Source: Mycobacterium colombiense CECT 3035 | GTDB taxonomy: Bacteria > Actinomycetota > Actinomycetes > Mycobacteriales > Mycobacteriaceae | Assembly: GCF_002105755.1 (NCBI RefSeq) | Contig: NZ_CP020821.1 | Location: 1,488,001 to 1,552,000 of the forward strand | Length of the DNA stretch: 64,000 nucleotides | Direction of reading: 5' to 3' | Shown: positions 17,006 through 27,019 of the stretch, piece by piece | Position numbering within the stretch: position 1 is the first letter of the stretch | How the letters are laid out: each line of letters starts with the position of its first letter | The notes under the pieces: model-generated | What the model saw: the letters and a program-made list of their open reading frames with translations, nothing else | The model's database searches: none | Told to the model about the DNA's origin: nothing | Translations under genes and position numbers: made by a program

Positions 17006-18259
17006 TCAGCCGGCCGTGACGACTTTTTGGGCGACGGTGGACAGGCTCTGGTGTAGCGGCTGGATCACCGCGGTCAACTTCGGTGCGTCGCTGGCCTTCA
17101 GCGCCGGGGTGTAGGTCTTGTAACCGCCCAGCGCGGCCGGGTCGCGATACCCGTCCAGGGTGGCGAGAACGGCTTGGAACTGCTGATCGATCTGGTGGAC
17201 CAGATTGGCGTCGATCTTCTCCAAGCCCGGCCGCAGCGACGCGTACGCCTGCTGGGCGCCTTCGACGTTGCCCGAAAAGTCCACCAGGTCAATGTGGCTG
17301 AAGGCCTCTTCCTCGCCGGTGATCTTGGTGTTCTGGATCTCTTCGATCAGGTCGCTCGCGCCGTTGGCCAAATCCTCGGGTTTGTACTGCAAACCCGCGA
17401 CGATGCCGTTCAATTTGCCGACGTTGCCCACCAATTCGGTGCTGAACGCCTTCGTCCCGGGCGTGATCGCGCCGCCCTGCCACAGATCGCGCTCGATGGC
17501 GTGGAAGCCCTTCCAGCCGACCTTGGCATCGACCGGCGTGGACTCACGCATGTCGATCAGATAGTCCAGGCTGCCGGCATTGTCGCCGACCGGGAAGCCC
17601 GGCAACACGAAACCCTCCACGGTGGATTCCGAACGCTCCCAGAACAATCGGGCCTTGGCATACGCCGCCTTCGCCGCGTCGACATTGCCCGATTGGACGG
17701 CGGCATCGAGTGCCTTCACCCCGTCGTTGAGCTGACCGATCTGGTTCACGATGTAGCCGGCGTAGTCCTTGGTGCCCTGACCGAGGATGCTGGCGACGGT
17801 GCCCGTCGGCGTCGCCGGCGCTTTACCCGTCACCGTCAGGGTCTGGTATTCGGTGCTCGCCCCCGGGCAGTAGAGCTGGTAGGCCCCGCCGTCCAGCGAG
17901 ACGGTGAACGACACCGGGTCCAGGCCGGGCGCAAGGTTTTCCTTTTCGCCCACAATCCGCTGGTCCCTGAGCAGTTCGACCTCGCTGATACCGGGCGCAT
18001 TCGTGTTGGCGACCGTGAAGGTCACCGGGCCGGCGGGCACGCTGGTGGTGTCCAGTGCGCAGCCGTCAGTGCCGCCGTTGTTGGCCAGGGTCACCTTGAC
18101 CGAGTTGGCGTTCCCGGGCTTCGGCGGCTGAGCGTGGCTCGAGTTGTCGCCCGGGTGGCTGCAGGCGGTCACCGGCAACACCGCCGCCGCAACGAGAACC
18201 GTTGCGGTCAACCAGCAGTCACGAGACCGGCACGTCGCCGAGGCGATGCGTCTCACCAT
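17006..18259 (-). CDS. efeO: Iron uptake lipoprotein EfeO (cupredoxin-like + M75 domains)
   Basis: 417 residues from the ATG at 18,257-18,259, which has a GAGAGGA ribosome site; an in-frame ATG at 18,277 would add six residues. The signal ends in a lipobox (VLPVTAC), predicting a lipoprotein on the outer face of the membrane. Residues about 45-140 form the cupredoxin-like EfeO N-domain. The rest is the M75/imelysin-type domain with its HxxE metal motif in GWKGFHAIERDLW. The reading frame overlaps the 3' end of efeU by about 40 bases. It binds iron and hands it to the EfeU permease. Confidence 0.93.
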   Translation of the reverse strand: MVRRIASATCRSRDCWLTATVLVAAAVLPVTACSHPGDNSSHAQPPKPGNANSVKVTLANNGGTDGCALDTTSVPAGPVTFTVANTNAPGISEVELLRDQRIVGEKENLAPGLDPVSFTVSLDGGAYQLYCPGASTEYQTLTVTGKAPATPTGTVASILGQGTKDYAGYIVNQIGQLNDGVKALDAAVQSGNVDAAKAAYAKARLFWERSESTVEGFVLPGFPVGDNAGSLDYLIDMRESTPVDAKVGWKGFHAIERDLWQGGAITPGTKAFSTELVGNVGKLNGIVAGLQYKPEDLANGASDLIEEIQNTKITGEEEAFSHIDLVDFSGNVEGAQQAYASLRPGLEKIDANLVHQIDQQFQAVLATLDGYRDPAALGGYKTYTPALKASDAPKLTAVIQPLHQSLSTVAQKVVTAG

Positions 18260-19829
18260 CAATCGATTTCCTCTCATCGGTCTGCCTGCGGGCCACGCGC
18301 ACCGAGGCTATCGCCGACAGCGCGCAGGCCAGTGCAAATCCCGCTAATACCAGTGGAAGCCAGACGTTCCACAGCTGCCGCTCCCCGCGATCGCGGTCGG
18401 CGGCGACGATCTCAGCCACCGCCGCGTGGTCTTCGGCGGCGGACGTGGACCAGTCCGTCGCCAGCCCGCCGAGACTGACGGTCTTGGCCCCCGGCAACCC
18501 ACCGCCGGTCAAGATCGCCGTGCGATTGCTCGTCGTGTGCGCACTGACCACGGAGTCACCCCGCGCGAACACCGTGTAGCCGGTGGTCGTCGACCATTGG
18601 CCCTGAAACGGCCCCGGAGTCCGGCCGGCCGCGAGACCGACCGGCAGCCGGCCCCCCGCCATGCCCAGCAACTGATCCAGCGTGACTTCCGGCGCTCCGT
18701 CGGCGCCCGCGGCCTCGGAAGCCTGCCACACCTGTACGGGCACGCCGTCCACCGTTTGGTCGTCCGCGGGGATCAGCACGACGCTGTGGACGGTCGAGGT
18801 GCCCTGAGCGACGACGGTCAGCTCGCGCCCATGCGGCCCGGTCACCATCGACACCGCGGAGGTATGGCCGTCGCGGTCGGTCACGGTGCGCACCCGCGGC
18901 GGCTGCGACGAGCCGGCAGCGGGCGTCGTGAGGGCCAGCCCCGCCCCGGCGAGGAGCAGCGCCGCCGACGTCGCCGCCAGCAGCCTGCTACGGGTGCGCG
19001 GCGTCGAGGCGAGCCGGGCGGGCCAGAGGAAAACGGCCAGCACCGGCACGGCATACAACAGCCAGCCCAGCACCTCGATGAGGCGGGGGTCGGCGGGGAT
19101 GCCGAACACCCCCGTTGTCGCGGCCCCCAGCACCGAATTGCTGGGTATCCAGCCGGACAGGTCGAGCACCTGTTGCTGGCCGATGGTCACCCACCCGGCC
19201 TCGTGCGCGGTGCGCAGCGCGCCCAGCACCAGCCCGGCGGCGATCAGCACCAGGAACACCCCGGTGACCCGGAAGAACCGGCCGAGGTTGATCCGCAGGC
19301 CGCCGTAGTACAGCCCGACGCCGAGCCCGATCGACGTGACGATGCCCACGGCGCCGCCCAGCACGGCGAACCACCGGTTGCCGTGCGACGTCTGGGCGGC
19401 CGCCAGCAAGAACACCGACGTCTCGAAGCCCTCCTTCAGCACGGCGAGGAACGCCATGACGGCCAGGGCGATCGCGCCACCACGGTTGACGGCCTGGCGG
19501 GCTTCGCGCTCGAGTTCCCCCTTGAGCTGCGCGGCGTTGCCGTTCATCCAGATGATCATCGACGTCACAAACACCACCGCGATGGCGTTGATGATGGTCT
19601 CCATCATCTCTTGCTGGGCCTGCGGCAGGCTGGCGGCGAACAGGTCGAGGCCGACGCCCACGCCGACGCTCAGCAGCACGGCCAGGGTCACACCGGCGAA
19701 CATCGGGCGGATGGACTGGCCGTTTCGCTTGAGGAAGGCAGCGACGATGCTCACGATGAGCGACGCCTCGAGGCCTTCACGAAGACCGATGAGGAACGTG
19801 CCGATGAATACGCCGAATACGCCCTGCAT
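18219..19829 (-). CDS. efeU: FTR1-family iron permease EfeU with long C-terminal domain
   Basis: 536 residues. The first part is a seven-helix FTR1 permease carrying both iron-binding REXXE-type motifs: REGLE at residues 17-21 and KEGFE at about residues 131-135. The C-terminal part (about residues 300-500) is an extracytoplasmic domain followed by a last membrane helix (WLPLVLAGFALACALSAIA). This extended layout is common in actinobacterial EfeU proteins. It imports ferric iron with EfeO and EfeB encoded downstream. An IdeR-like box lies 38 bases before its start. Confidence 0.93.
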   Translation of the reverse strand: MQGVFGVFIGTFLIGLREGLEASLIVSIVAAFLKRNGQSIRPMFAGVTLAVLLSVGVGVGLDLFAASLPQAQQEMMETIINAIAVVFVTSMIIWMNGNAAQLKGELEREARQAVNRGGAIALAVMAFLAVLKEGFETSVFLLAAAQTSHGNRWFAVLGGAVGIVTSIGLGVGLYYGGLRINLGRFFRVTGVFLVLIAAGLVLGALRTAHEAGWVTIGQQQVLDLSGWIPSNSVLGAATTGVFGIPADPRLIEVLGWLLYAVPVLAVFLWPARLASTPRTRSRLLAATSAALLLAGAGLALTTPAAGSSQPPRVRTVTDRDGHTSAVSMVTGPHGRELTVVAQGTSTVHSVVLIPADDQTVDGVPVQVWQASEAAGADGAPEVTLDQLLGMAGGRLPVGLAAGRTPGPFQGQWSTTTGYTVFARGDSVVSAHTTSNRTAILTGGGLPGAKTVSLGGLATDWSTSAAEDHAAVAEIVAADRDRGERQLWNVWLPLVLAGFALACALSAIASVRVARRQTDERKSIDGETHRLGDVPVS

Positions 19830-19866
19830 ACGCCCTGTTTCCGTCCCGCCGATCGGGACTGTCGGC

Positions 19867-19885
19867 TTAGCGTAGCCTAACTAAC
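19867..19885 (-). promoter_or_regulatory. IdeR-like iron box before efeU
   Basis: On the minus strand the 19-base site reads GTTAGTTAGGCTACGCTAA. It matches the IdeR consensus TTAGGTTAGGCTAACCTAA at 14 of 19 positions, with the TTAGGCTA core intact. Its position 38 bases before the efeU start fits repression by iron-loaded IdeR. The match is direct observation; binding is inferred. Confidence 0.6.
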
Positions 19886-19920
19886 CGGCGAGCATTAGCC
19901 CTGGTCCGCTGGCTGCGGCG

Positions 19921-20754
19921 TCAGGGCACCGGCGCGGTGACGAAGTCGATGAGTTCTTCGACCCGGCTGATCAGTGCCGGCTCCAGATCGTTCCAGTCGC
20001 GCACCCGCGAGCGGATATGCCGCCAGGCCCTGGCGATGTCCGCCTGATCGGCGTGCGGCAAACCGAGGGCCTCGCATACGCCGTGTTTCCACTCCACCTG
20101 CCGCGGCACCTTCGGCCAGGCGCCCAGCCCCAATCGCTGTGGTTTGACGGCCTGCCAGATGTCGACGTAGGGATGGCCGACGACCAACGTGTCGGTGCCG
20201 CCCGGGCCCCGTCGCACCGCATCGGCGATCCGCGCCTCCTTGGAACCCGCGACAAGGTGGTCGACGAGCACCCCCAGCCGGCGCCCCGGCCCCGGGCCGA
20301 ATTCGGCGACGATGTCCACCAGGTCGTCGACGCCACCGAGTTGTTCCACGACGACGCCTTCGATGCGCAAGTCCTCACCCCACACCTGCGCGATGAGCTC
20401 GGCGTCGTGGCGACCCTCGACGTAGATGCGGCTGGCCCGGGCGCCGCGGGCGCGCACACCCGACACGGCGACCGAACCGGACGCGGTCCTGCCTGCGGCG
20501 GTCGGCGCCGGCCGCCGCGGCGCGATAAGGATGACGGGACGTCCCTCGAGTAAATACCCTGGGCCCAAAGGGAAGCCACGCACGTGACCGCGCCGGTCCT
20601 CCAGGTCCACCCGACCGTATTCCACGCGCACTATCGCGCCGACGTAACCCGTCTGTACGTCCTCGACCACCAGGCCTAGTTCGGCCGGGTGCTCGGTCGA
20701 GCGCGGCTTGCGCCGCCCCGCGGCGAGGACATCCGTTCCATAGCGATCCACCAC
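19921..20754 (-). CDS. DUF3097 family protein
   Basis: 277 residues matching the actinobacterial DUF3097 family. Recognisable parts are GLVVEDVQTGYVGAIVRVE, the Toprim-like IYVEGRHDAELIAQVWG, RLGVLVDHLVAGSKEARI and GHPYVDIWQAVKPQRLGL. The acidic residues in VEGRHD and LVDHLVAGSKE resemble Toprim/DHH-like metal sites, which suggests nucleic-acid or nucleotide chemistry. The function is not established. It is a single gene, 91 bases downstream (by position) of the efeU start and divergent from the DUF3349 gene. Confidence 0.85.
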   Translation of the reverse strand: MVDRYGTDVLAAGRRKPRSTEHPAELGLVVEDVQTGYVGAIVRVEYGRVDLEDRRGHVRGFPLGPGYLLEGRPVILIAPRRPAPTAAGRTASGSVAVSGVRARGARASRIYVEGRHDAELIAQVWGEDLRIEGVVVEQLGGVDDLVDIVAEFGPGPGRRLGVLVDHLVAGSKEARIADAVRRGPGGTDTLVVGHPYVDIWQAVKPQRLGLGAWPKVPRQVEWKHGVCEALGLPHADQADIARAWRHIRSRVRDWNDLEPALISRVEELIDFVTAPVP

Positions 20755-20974
20755 GCGGCAATACTAGAAAGCCTTGCGGTCAAATACCGTTACGGCGCGC
20801 CACGTCCGGCGAATCGTCACCCATGTCACTGTCGGTGCGCCTGCGCCTCCGGTGTAAAAATTGCGTTTTAACTGTGTGGCGTTACGCAGCTGATGGGCTC
20901 GCCGATGGTACGTTGCTAGCCAAGGTAAGCACTGCCGCGTACGCGCGAGTTGCGGCGGTTAGCGAGGTGGATAG

Positions 20975-21262
20975 ATGGACCTGTCGCATTGGGTGACGAG
21001 CATTGTGGCTTTTGTGCGGGCCGGCTACCCCTCCGGCATGCCCGCCACCGGGTACGTACCGTTGGTGGCGTTGACGCGCCGACGCCTCTGCGACGACGAC
21101 ATCACCGCCATCGCAAGCGATCTCATCGCGCGTCGGCTCTGGCCGATCGGATCCGTTGATGTCGGCGTCGAGATCACCCGGATCACCAACCAGCTGCCCT
21201 CCCCCGACGACGTCGCGCGCATCCAGCGGCGCGTTCATGCCCTTCGCTGCTCCCGCGGATAG
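20975..21262 (+). CDS. DUF3349 family protein
   Basis: 95 residues, beginning MDLSHWVTSIVAFVRAGYP. The sequence VPLVALTRRRLCDDDITAIA and ITNQLPSPDDVARIQRRV fit DUF3349, a small all-helical family restricted largely to mycobacteria and relatives, with several members in M. tuberculosis. No function is known. It is a lone plus-strand gene between DUF3097 and the sugar ABC operon, with 220 bases of upstream non-coding sequence. Confidence 0.85.
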   Translation: MDLSHWVTSIVAFVRAGYPSGMPATGYVPLVALTRRRLCDDDITAIASDLIARRLWPIGSVDVGVEITRITNQLPSPDDVARIQRRVHALRCSRG

Positions 21263-21309
21263 GCGACGCGGGGCGATTCGCCACCGGCACGGTTGAGTTC
21301 GCGCCGGGT

Positions 21310-22380
<1,071 letters not shown>

Positions 22381-22382
22381 GG

Positions 22383-23225
22383 CTAGCCGCCCATTCCGGT
22401 GACGGCGATCCCTCGGACGAACGAGCGTTGCGCGATGGCGTAGATGACGATCAGGGGCAGCATGATGAGCATCGAGGTTGCCATCAGAACCGGCCACCGG
22501 GCAACATATTCGCCCTTCATCCTGACCAGGCCCAGGGTCAGGGTGGCCAGGCTGTTGCGCTGAAGCATCAGCAACGGCCACAGGAAATCGTTCCAGACGT
22601 TGACCCAGGTGAGCACGGCCAGCACCATCACCGCCGGCCGCGCATGGGGCAGCAGGATTCGCCAATAGACCTGCCACGGCGTACACCCGTCGAGGATCGC
22701 GGCCTCCTCCAGATCGGTGGGCAGGGTGCGGAAGAACTGCCGCATCAGGTATGTGCCGAAGGCGCTGCCGAAGAAACCCGGCGCGATCATCGCCCACGGG
22801 GTGTCGACCCAGCCCAGGGTCCGCATCACCAGGAACTGCGGGATCACGGTCACCGTCAGGGGCACCATCAACGTGCCGAGGTAGACGACGAACAGCGCGT
22901 CGCGGCCGCGGAAATCCAGTCGCGCGAAGGCATATCCGGCCAGTGAGCAAAAGAAGACATGCCCCGCGGTGACGCACCCCGCGTACAGCACGGTGTTGAA
23001 GAACATGCGCCCGAATGGCATCAGCGCGAACACCTCGGTGTAGTTGGACCACCGCGGGTGGGCGGGCAGCAGCGTCGGCTCGCTGACCTCGCCCTCCGTT
23101 TTCAGTGATCCCGACACCGCCCACGCGATCGGAAACAGCGCGCACCAGGCGACGGCGAGCAGCCCCCCATAGACGATGCCGCCGCGCAGCACGGTGCGCC
23201 TGATGACACCCTCACTTAAGCCCAC
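22383..23225 (-). CDS. Sugar ABC transporter permease (Rv2039c type)
   Basis: 280 residues with six membrane segments. The MalG-type EAA loop reads [21 protein letters not shown], which contacts the ATPase. It pairs with the permease encoded just upstream, whose 3' end overlaps by 14 bases. It imports an unknown carbohydrate or glycerol derivative across the inner membrane. A GTG or ATG at 23,225 gives the usual MalG length. Confidence 0.92.
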   Translation of the reverse strand: MGLSEGVIRRTVLRGGIVYGGLLAVAWCALFPIAWAVSGSLKTEGEVSEPTLLPAHPRWSNYTEVFALMPFGRMFFNTVLYAGCVTAGHVFFCSLAGYAFARLDFRGRDALFVVYLGTLMVPLTVTVIPQFLVMRTLGWVDTPWAMIAPGFFGSAFGTYLMRQFFRTLPTDLEEAAILDGCTPWQVYWRILLPHARPAVMVLAVLTWVNVWNDFLWPLLMLQRNSLATLTLGLVRMKGEYVARWPVLMATSMLIMLPLIVIYAIAQRSFVRGIAVTGMGG

Positions 23226-24180
23226 GCGAAGTCTCCAAGGATCGTCGGTGGCTGACGCGCAACTGCACCACGGTGAGCACCAGCAAGACGGCGAACATCA
23301 CCCACGCCAGCGCGGAGGCGTATCCGAATTCGAGGAACGAGAACGCGTGCTGGAACAGCATGATGCCCAGGACGTAGGTCGCCGACTCCGGCCCGCCGCT
23401 GGGGCCGTTGAGGACATAGACCATGTCAAACGCCTGGAAGGCGTGGATGACCGAGATGATGATCACGAACGATATCGACCCTCGGATCAGCGGAACGGTG
23501 ATGGAGATGAATTGCCTTATCTCGCTGGCGCCGTCGATCTTGGCCGCCTCATACACCGTTCCCGGAACGCCTTGCATCGCGGCCAGCAAAACGACGGTGG
23601 CGAAGGGCACGCTGCGCCAGACGCTGACGATGCACAGCGAGGCCATGGCCCAGTGGGGGTCGACCAACCACGGGACCGGGCCGATCCCGACCCAGCCGAG
23701 CATGATGTTGAGCAGGCCGTTGTCGGTGTTGAAAACGAACTGCCACACCACCGCCATCACGACCGACGAGATGGCCAGCGGCAGAAAGACGATCGTGCGG
23801 AAGATGCCGATCCCCCGGACCTTCTGGTTCAGCACCCCCGCGACGACCAGGCTGATGAGGATCGTCGGCACCACCGTTCCGAGGGTGAAGATCACCGTGT
23901 TGCGGATCGCGATGAGGAAGAGCGGATCGGAGGTGAACAGGTCACCGAAGTTCTTCAGGCCGACAAACTTTGGCGGGGTGAACACATCCCATTGCTGGAA
24001 GCTCATGTACAGCGAGAAGCCCAGCGGAAAGAGCATGAACACGGCGACCGCCGCCATGTTGGGGGCGACGAACAACCTGCCGGCCCAGGCGTGCCGGCGC
24101 CACGGGCTCGGGTCGTCCGGGGTATTCCGCGTCGCCGCTGGGGCGGGGGCGGTCGCACCAGGTGCGTCCCTCGATGTCAT
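23212..24180 (-). CDS. Sugar ABC transporter permease (Rv2040c type)
   Basis: 322 residues from the ATG at 24,178-24,180, which overlaps the binding-protein stop (ATGA). The cytoplasmic N-terminal tail is alanine- and proline-rich. It is followed by six membrane segments and the MalF/UgpA-type EAA loop YEAAKIDGASEIRQFISITVP. It forms the translocation pore with the MalG-type subunit. A longer open frame to 24,297 overlaps the binding-protein gene and lacks a sensible start. Confidence 0.92.
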   Translation of the reverse strand: MTSRDAPGATAPAPAATRNTPDDPSPWRRHAWAGRLFVAPNMAAVAVFMLFPLGFSLYMSFQQWDVFTPPKFVGLKNFGDLFTSDPLFLIAIRNTVIFTLGTVVPTILISLVVAGVLNQKVRGIGIFRTIVFLPLAISSVVMAVVWQFVFNTDNGLLNIMLGWVGIGPVPWLVDPHWAMASLCIVSVWRSVPFATVVLLAAMQGVPGTVYEAAKIDGASEIRQFISITVPLIRGSISFVIIISVIHAFQAFDMVYVLNGPSGGPESATYVLGIMLFQHAFSFLEFGYASALAWVMFAVLLVLTVVQLRVSHRRSLETSRGLK

Positions 24181-25502
24181 GGGCTGCGCAGCACTTCGTC
24201 GACGGAGCGGGACAGCCCGCTCAAGGACGTGGCCGGCTGGCGGCCCCGCAGGACGGGCCCAAAGTTGCGGTCCATCAAGGCATTGACCTTCTCCCATGCC
24301 GGCGTGATCGGCAAGCCCTGCGAAAAAGCCGGCCCATCGGTGAGCACGCTGAGGTTGCCGAGCCGTCGATGGGCGTTGGCGAATCCGTCCGAGCGCAGCG
24401 CCGATCGCAGCACCGGAACGAACAGGCAGGATTCACCGATCAACGCTTGCCCGATGGGCCCGGTCGCGAACTTCACGAATTCCCACGCCTGCTCCTTGCG
24501 GGGGCTGCTCGCCGAGATCGCCAGCCCGGTGGCGCCGATGTCGGAACACGCCGCGTGACCCTTTCCCAACGCCGGGCCGACCGGCAGCGGGGCGACGTCG
24601 AAATCCAGGTCCTCGGCGCGGATGTAGGTCTGGTAGCGCCAGTGTCCGCCGAGCGCGATCGCCGCCCGGCCCACCGCAAAGAGGTTGGGAGTCGACATCG
24701 ACTGCGTCTCGGATGCGTTGGGCGCAACCCGGTATTCGTTGGCCAGATCGGCGTAGAACTGCACCGCTTCCTGGAACGCCGCGTTGTCGAAGTTGAAATG
24801 GGTCGGGTTCAGCCGCGGGTTGGACCAGGCGACGCCGTTGTTCATCGCGAACAGGCCGGCCGAGTAGTAGGAGCCCCAGGTGTTGACGAAACCGTACTGC
24901 GCGGCCCGCCCGGATGCGTCACGCTTGGTCAGCGCGCGAGCCGCGTCCAGGAATTCGGCGAAATCCCAAGGCTGTTCCCACGTCTTGGGCGGTGCGGGCA
25001 CCCCGGCTTCGGCGAAGAGCCGCTTGTTGTAGAAGAGGTAGTTGCCCGACCACTGTTCGGGCAGCGCGTACTGCTTGTCGTTGAAGGTGAAGGTTTCATA
25101 CAGCGCCGGGATGCTGTCCGCCTTGAGCTGGTCGGCGAATGCCTTGTCGCGCGCCAGCAGCGTGTTCATGTCCAGCAGCACGCCGCGGTCGGCGAGTTCG
25201 GCGTAGGACAGTTCCCAGGCCATCAGCACGTCGGGGCACTTGCCGCCCACACAAAACGTCGAAAGCTGTTGCATGACACCCGGACCGGACTGCACTGGCC
25301 GAACCTTGATATCGGGATGGCGGCGCACAAACTCGTCGACGATGCGCATCCTGGCGTCCCGCTCGTCCGGGTTGGCCGCGAAGAAGAACGTGAGGGCGTC
25401 GTCGTCGGAAGCGCACCCCGCCGGCCACGGCGCCAGCGCCGCCGCGGAAAGCGCGCCGGCGCCCCGCAGCAGGTCGCGCCGTCCGAACGGCTTATCGAGC
25501 AT
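24177..25502 (-). CDS. Sugar-binding lipoprotein of ABC transporter (Rv2041c type)
   Basis: 441 residues, close to the length of Rv2041c. The N-terminus combines a twin-arginine motif (GRRDLLRG) with a lipobox (WPAGC, Cys about residue 30), predicting a Tat-exported lipoprotein. The body is a type-1 solute-binding protein: FFFAANPDERDARMRIV, DVLMAWELSYAELADRG, LPEQWSGNYLFYNKRLFAEAG, IALGGHWRYQTY. It captures a carbohydrate for the two permeases and the ATPase encoded downstream. Its start overlaps the end of the upstream sigma-factor gene by 11 bases, so some read-through expression is possible. Confidence 0.92.
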   Translation of the reverse strand: MLDKPFGRRDLLRGAGALSAAALAPWPAGCASDDDALTFFFAANPDERDARMRIVDEFVRRHPDIKVRPVQSGPGVMQQLSTFCVGGKCPDVLMAWELSYAELADRGVLLDMNTLLARDKAFADQLKADSIPALYETFTFNDKQYALPEQWSGNYLFYNKRLFAEAGVPAPPKTWEQPWDFAEFLDAARALTKRDASGRAAQYGFVNTWGSYYSAGLFAMNNGVAWSNPRLNPTHFNFDNAAFQEAVQFYADLANEYRVAPNASETQSMSTPNLFAVGRAAIALGGHWRYQTYIRAEDLDFDVAPLPVGPALGKGHAACSDIGATGLAISASSPRKEQAWEFVKFATGPIGQALIGESCLFVPVLRSALRSDGFANAHRRLGNLSVLTDGPAFSQGLPITPAWEKVNALMDRNFGPVLRGRQPATSLSGLSRSVDEVLRSP

Positions 25503-26487
25503 GGCTCTCCCGGTCTTGGCCCGCGGCCGGTTTCCCGGCCGATCGTGTCTGACGTCCTTGGTACCCGATCAGCTTGTGATGTTCCTGGATCGGCCACCGC
25601 GGCAGCGTCAGCGCGGCCCGACGGATTCGCTCGGCATCGCCGGTGATGTCGATCGTGTGGATGCGATCGTCGGCGTCGATGCCGATCACCAGCAGGACCT
25701 GAGCGCGCCCGCGGGCCGCGAGCACGATGCCCGGTGCCCCGTCGATGAGCATGACAGCACCGGCGCGCGCCCGCTGGGCGAACCGGCGGGTCTCCCCGGC
25801 GACCTCGCGGGCGCCGCGCAACGTGGTTGGCACATCCGCCGGAACGAGGGCCGGATCGACCGTGCGCACCACCTCGGGAGCCAGCAGGTCGAGCAGGCCG
25901 GCGATGTCACCGTCGCGCGATGCCGTCAGAAAGGCCTCGACCACCTGCAGGTGCGCGGCCGTGCGGCGGGGCGGGGCTGCCGGGTCGGCGTGCAGGCGCC
26001 CGCGCGCCCTACTGGCCAGCTTCTTGGTGGCCTCCGGTGATCGATCCATCAGCCCGGCGATCTGCTCGAACGGCATGGCGAAGACGTCGTGGAGCACGAA
26101 CGCGACACGCTGCGCCGGGGAAAGCCGGTCGAGAACGACCAGCAGGGCGCCGCTCACCGACTCCGCCAGCAGCACGTCCTCGTCGGCGGCCGACGACGCC
26201 GTCCGGGCCAGTCGGTCCAGTTCGTCGGCCCCGCCGAGCGGTTGCTCGGCGCGACGCTTGCGCGCCCGGAGCTGATCGAACGCCTCGCGCGCGGTGATCG
26301 TCGTGAACCAGCCCGAGAGATTGTCGACGGCAGCGAAGTCCGCACGGCTGGCCTTGAGCCATGCCGACTGCACGGCGTCGTCGGCGTCGGCCACCGAGCC
26401 CAGCAGCTGGAACGCGACCGACCTCAGGTGCCGTCGATCGGCGTCGAAACGCCGTGCCAGATCGGTCAAATCCTGTGTTGCGCTCAT
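25492..26487 (-). CDS. SigJ-like ECF sigma factor with C-terminal SnoaL domain
   Basis: 331 residues. Region 2 (HLRSVAFQLLGSVADADDAVQ, WLKASRAD) and region 4 (LDRLSPAQRVAFVLHDVFAMPFEQIAG) are followed by a SnoaL-like domain (VEAFLTASRDGDIAGLLDLLAPEVV). This layout is shared with M. tuberculosis SigJ and related ECF groups, in which the C-terminal domain modulates activity instead of an anti-sigma factor. A divergent DoxX gene starts 170 bases away and is a likely target. It sits between the sugar transporter and the Rv2042c-type gene, where M. tuberculosis has no such gene. Confidence 0.9.
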   Translation of the reverse strand: MSATQDLTDLARRFDADRRHLRSVAFQLLGSVADADDAVQSAWLKASRADFAAVDNLSGWFTTITAREAFDQLRARKRRAEQPLGGADELDRLARTASSAADEDVLLAESVSGALLVVLDRLSPAQRVAFVLHDVFAMPFEQIAGLMDRSPEATKKLASRARGRLHADPAAPPRRTAAHLQVVEAFLTASRDGDIAGLLDLLAPEVVRTVDPALVPADVPTTLRGAREVAGETRRFAQRARAGAVMLIDGAPGIVLAARGRAQVLLVIGIDADDRIHTIDITGDAERIRRAALTLPRWPIQEHHKLIGYQGRQTRSAGKPAAGQDRESHAR

Positions 26488-26567
26488 GGGGTCACCTTTT
26501 CCGCACGAAAGTCGTCAAAAGGGTGACCGCGTCCAACGGACTTCCTGTGGCAAAGGAGACCAGCACC

Positions 26568-26651
26568 ATGACCCTACCGATTGTGCGCCGCGGCTCGCGG
26601 TGCGCGCATTCGACCCGCCGCGGCGGAAATCGCTGCGCGACAAAGGATTGA
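26568..26651 (+). CDS. Possible 27-residue leader peptide
   Basis: A short reading frame (MTLPIVRRGSRCAHSTRRG...) is preceded by an AAGGAG ribosome site nine bases before its ATG. It ends six bases before the DoxX start. It is basic and cysteine-containing with no membrane segment. It could be a translated leader coupled to DoxX, a remnant of a longer gene, or chance. The ribosome site is the only real support. Confidence 0.25.
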   Translation: MTLPIVRRGSRCAHSTRRGGNRCATKD

Positions 26652-26656
26652 TCCAG

Positions 26657-27007
26657 ATGAGCACCGCACTTGTTGTGATCACGCTGATCACCGCCGCCAT
26701 CACCGCCGCGATCGCCATCGCCGACTTCGTTCCGGCACGCTTCGTTTTGGCGAACTCTGCCGAGGTCGGGGTGCCGCGGTCGTGGTTGCCCGCGCTGGGC
26801 GCGCTGAAGCTGGCGGGAGCAGTCGGGATCGTCGCCGGCCTGCTGGGCTTGCGGGAATTGGGCATCGCCGCCGCGGCCGGACTGGTCGCGTTCTTCATCG
26901 GTGCGGTGGCGACGCATCTGCGGGCACGCGTCCTGTACAACATCGCGTTTCCCGGCGCGTTTTTGTGCCTGTCCGCCGCGTCGCTGGCGCTGATGGTGGT
27001 CCGGTGA
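26657..27007 (+). CDS. DoxX family membrane protein
   Basis: 116 residues from the ATG at 26,657-26,659 (MSTALVVITLITAAITAAI). Four hydrophobic segments and the stretches VPRSWLPALGALKLAGAVGIV and GFLRE-like LLGLRELGIAAAAGLVAFF fit the short DoxX-like family common beside ECF sigma factors in mycobacteria. The role is uncertain; some DoxX proteins take part in thiol redox and detoxification at the membrane. It is divergent from the SigJ-like gene and may belong to its regulon. Confidence 0.85.
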   Translation: MSTALVVITLITAAITAAIAIADFVPARFVLANSAEVGVPRSWLPALGALKLAGAVGIVAGLLGLRELGIAAAAGLVAFFIGAVATHLRARVLYNIAFPGAFLCLSAASLALMVVR

Positions 27008-27019
27008 GGCATGCGTGGG

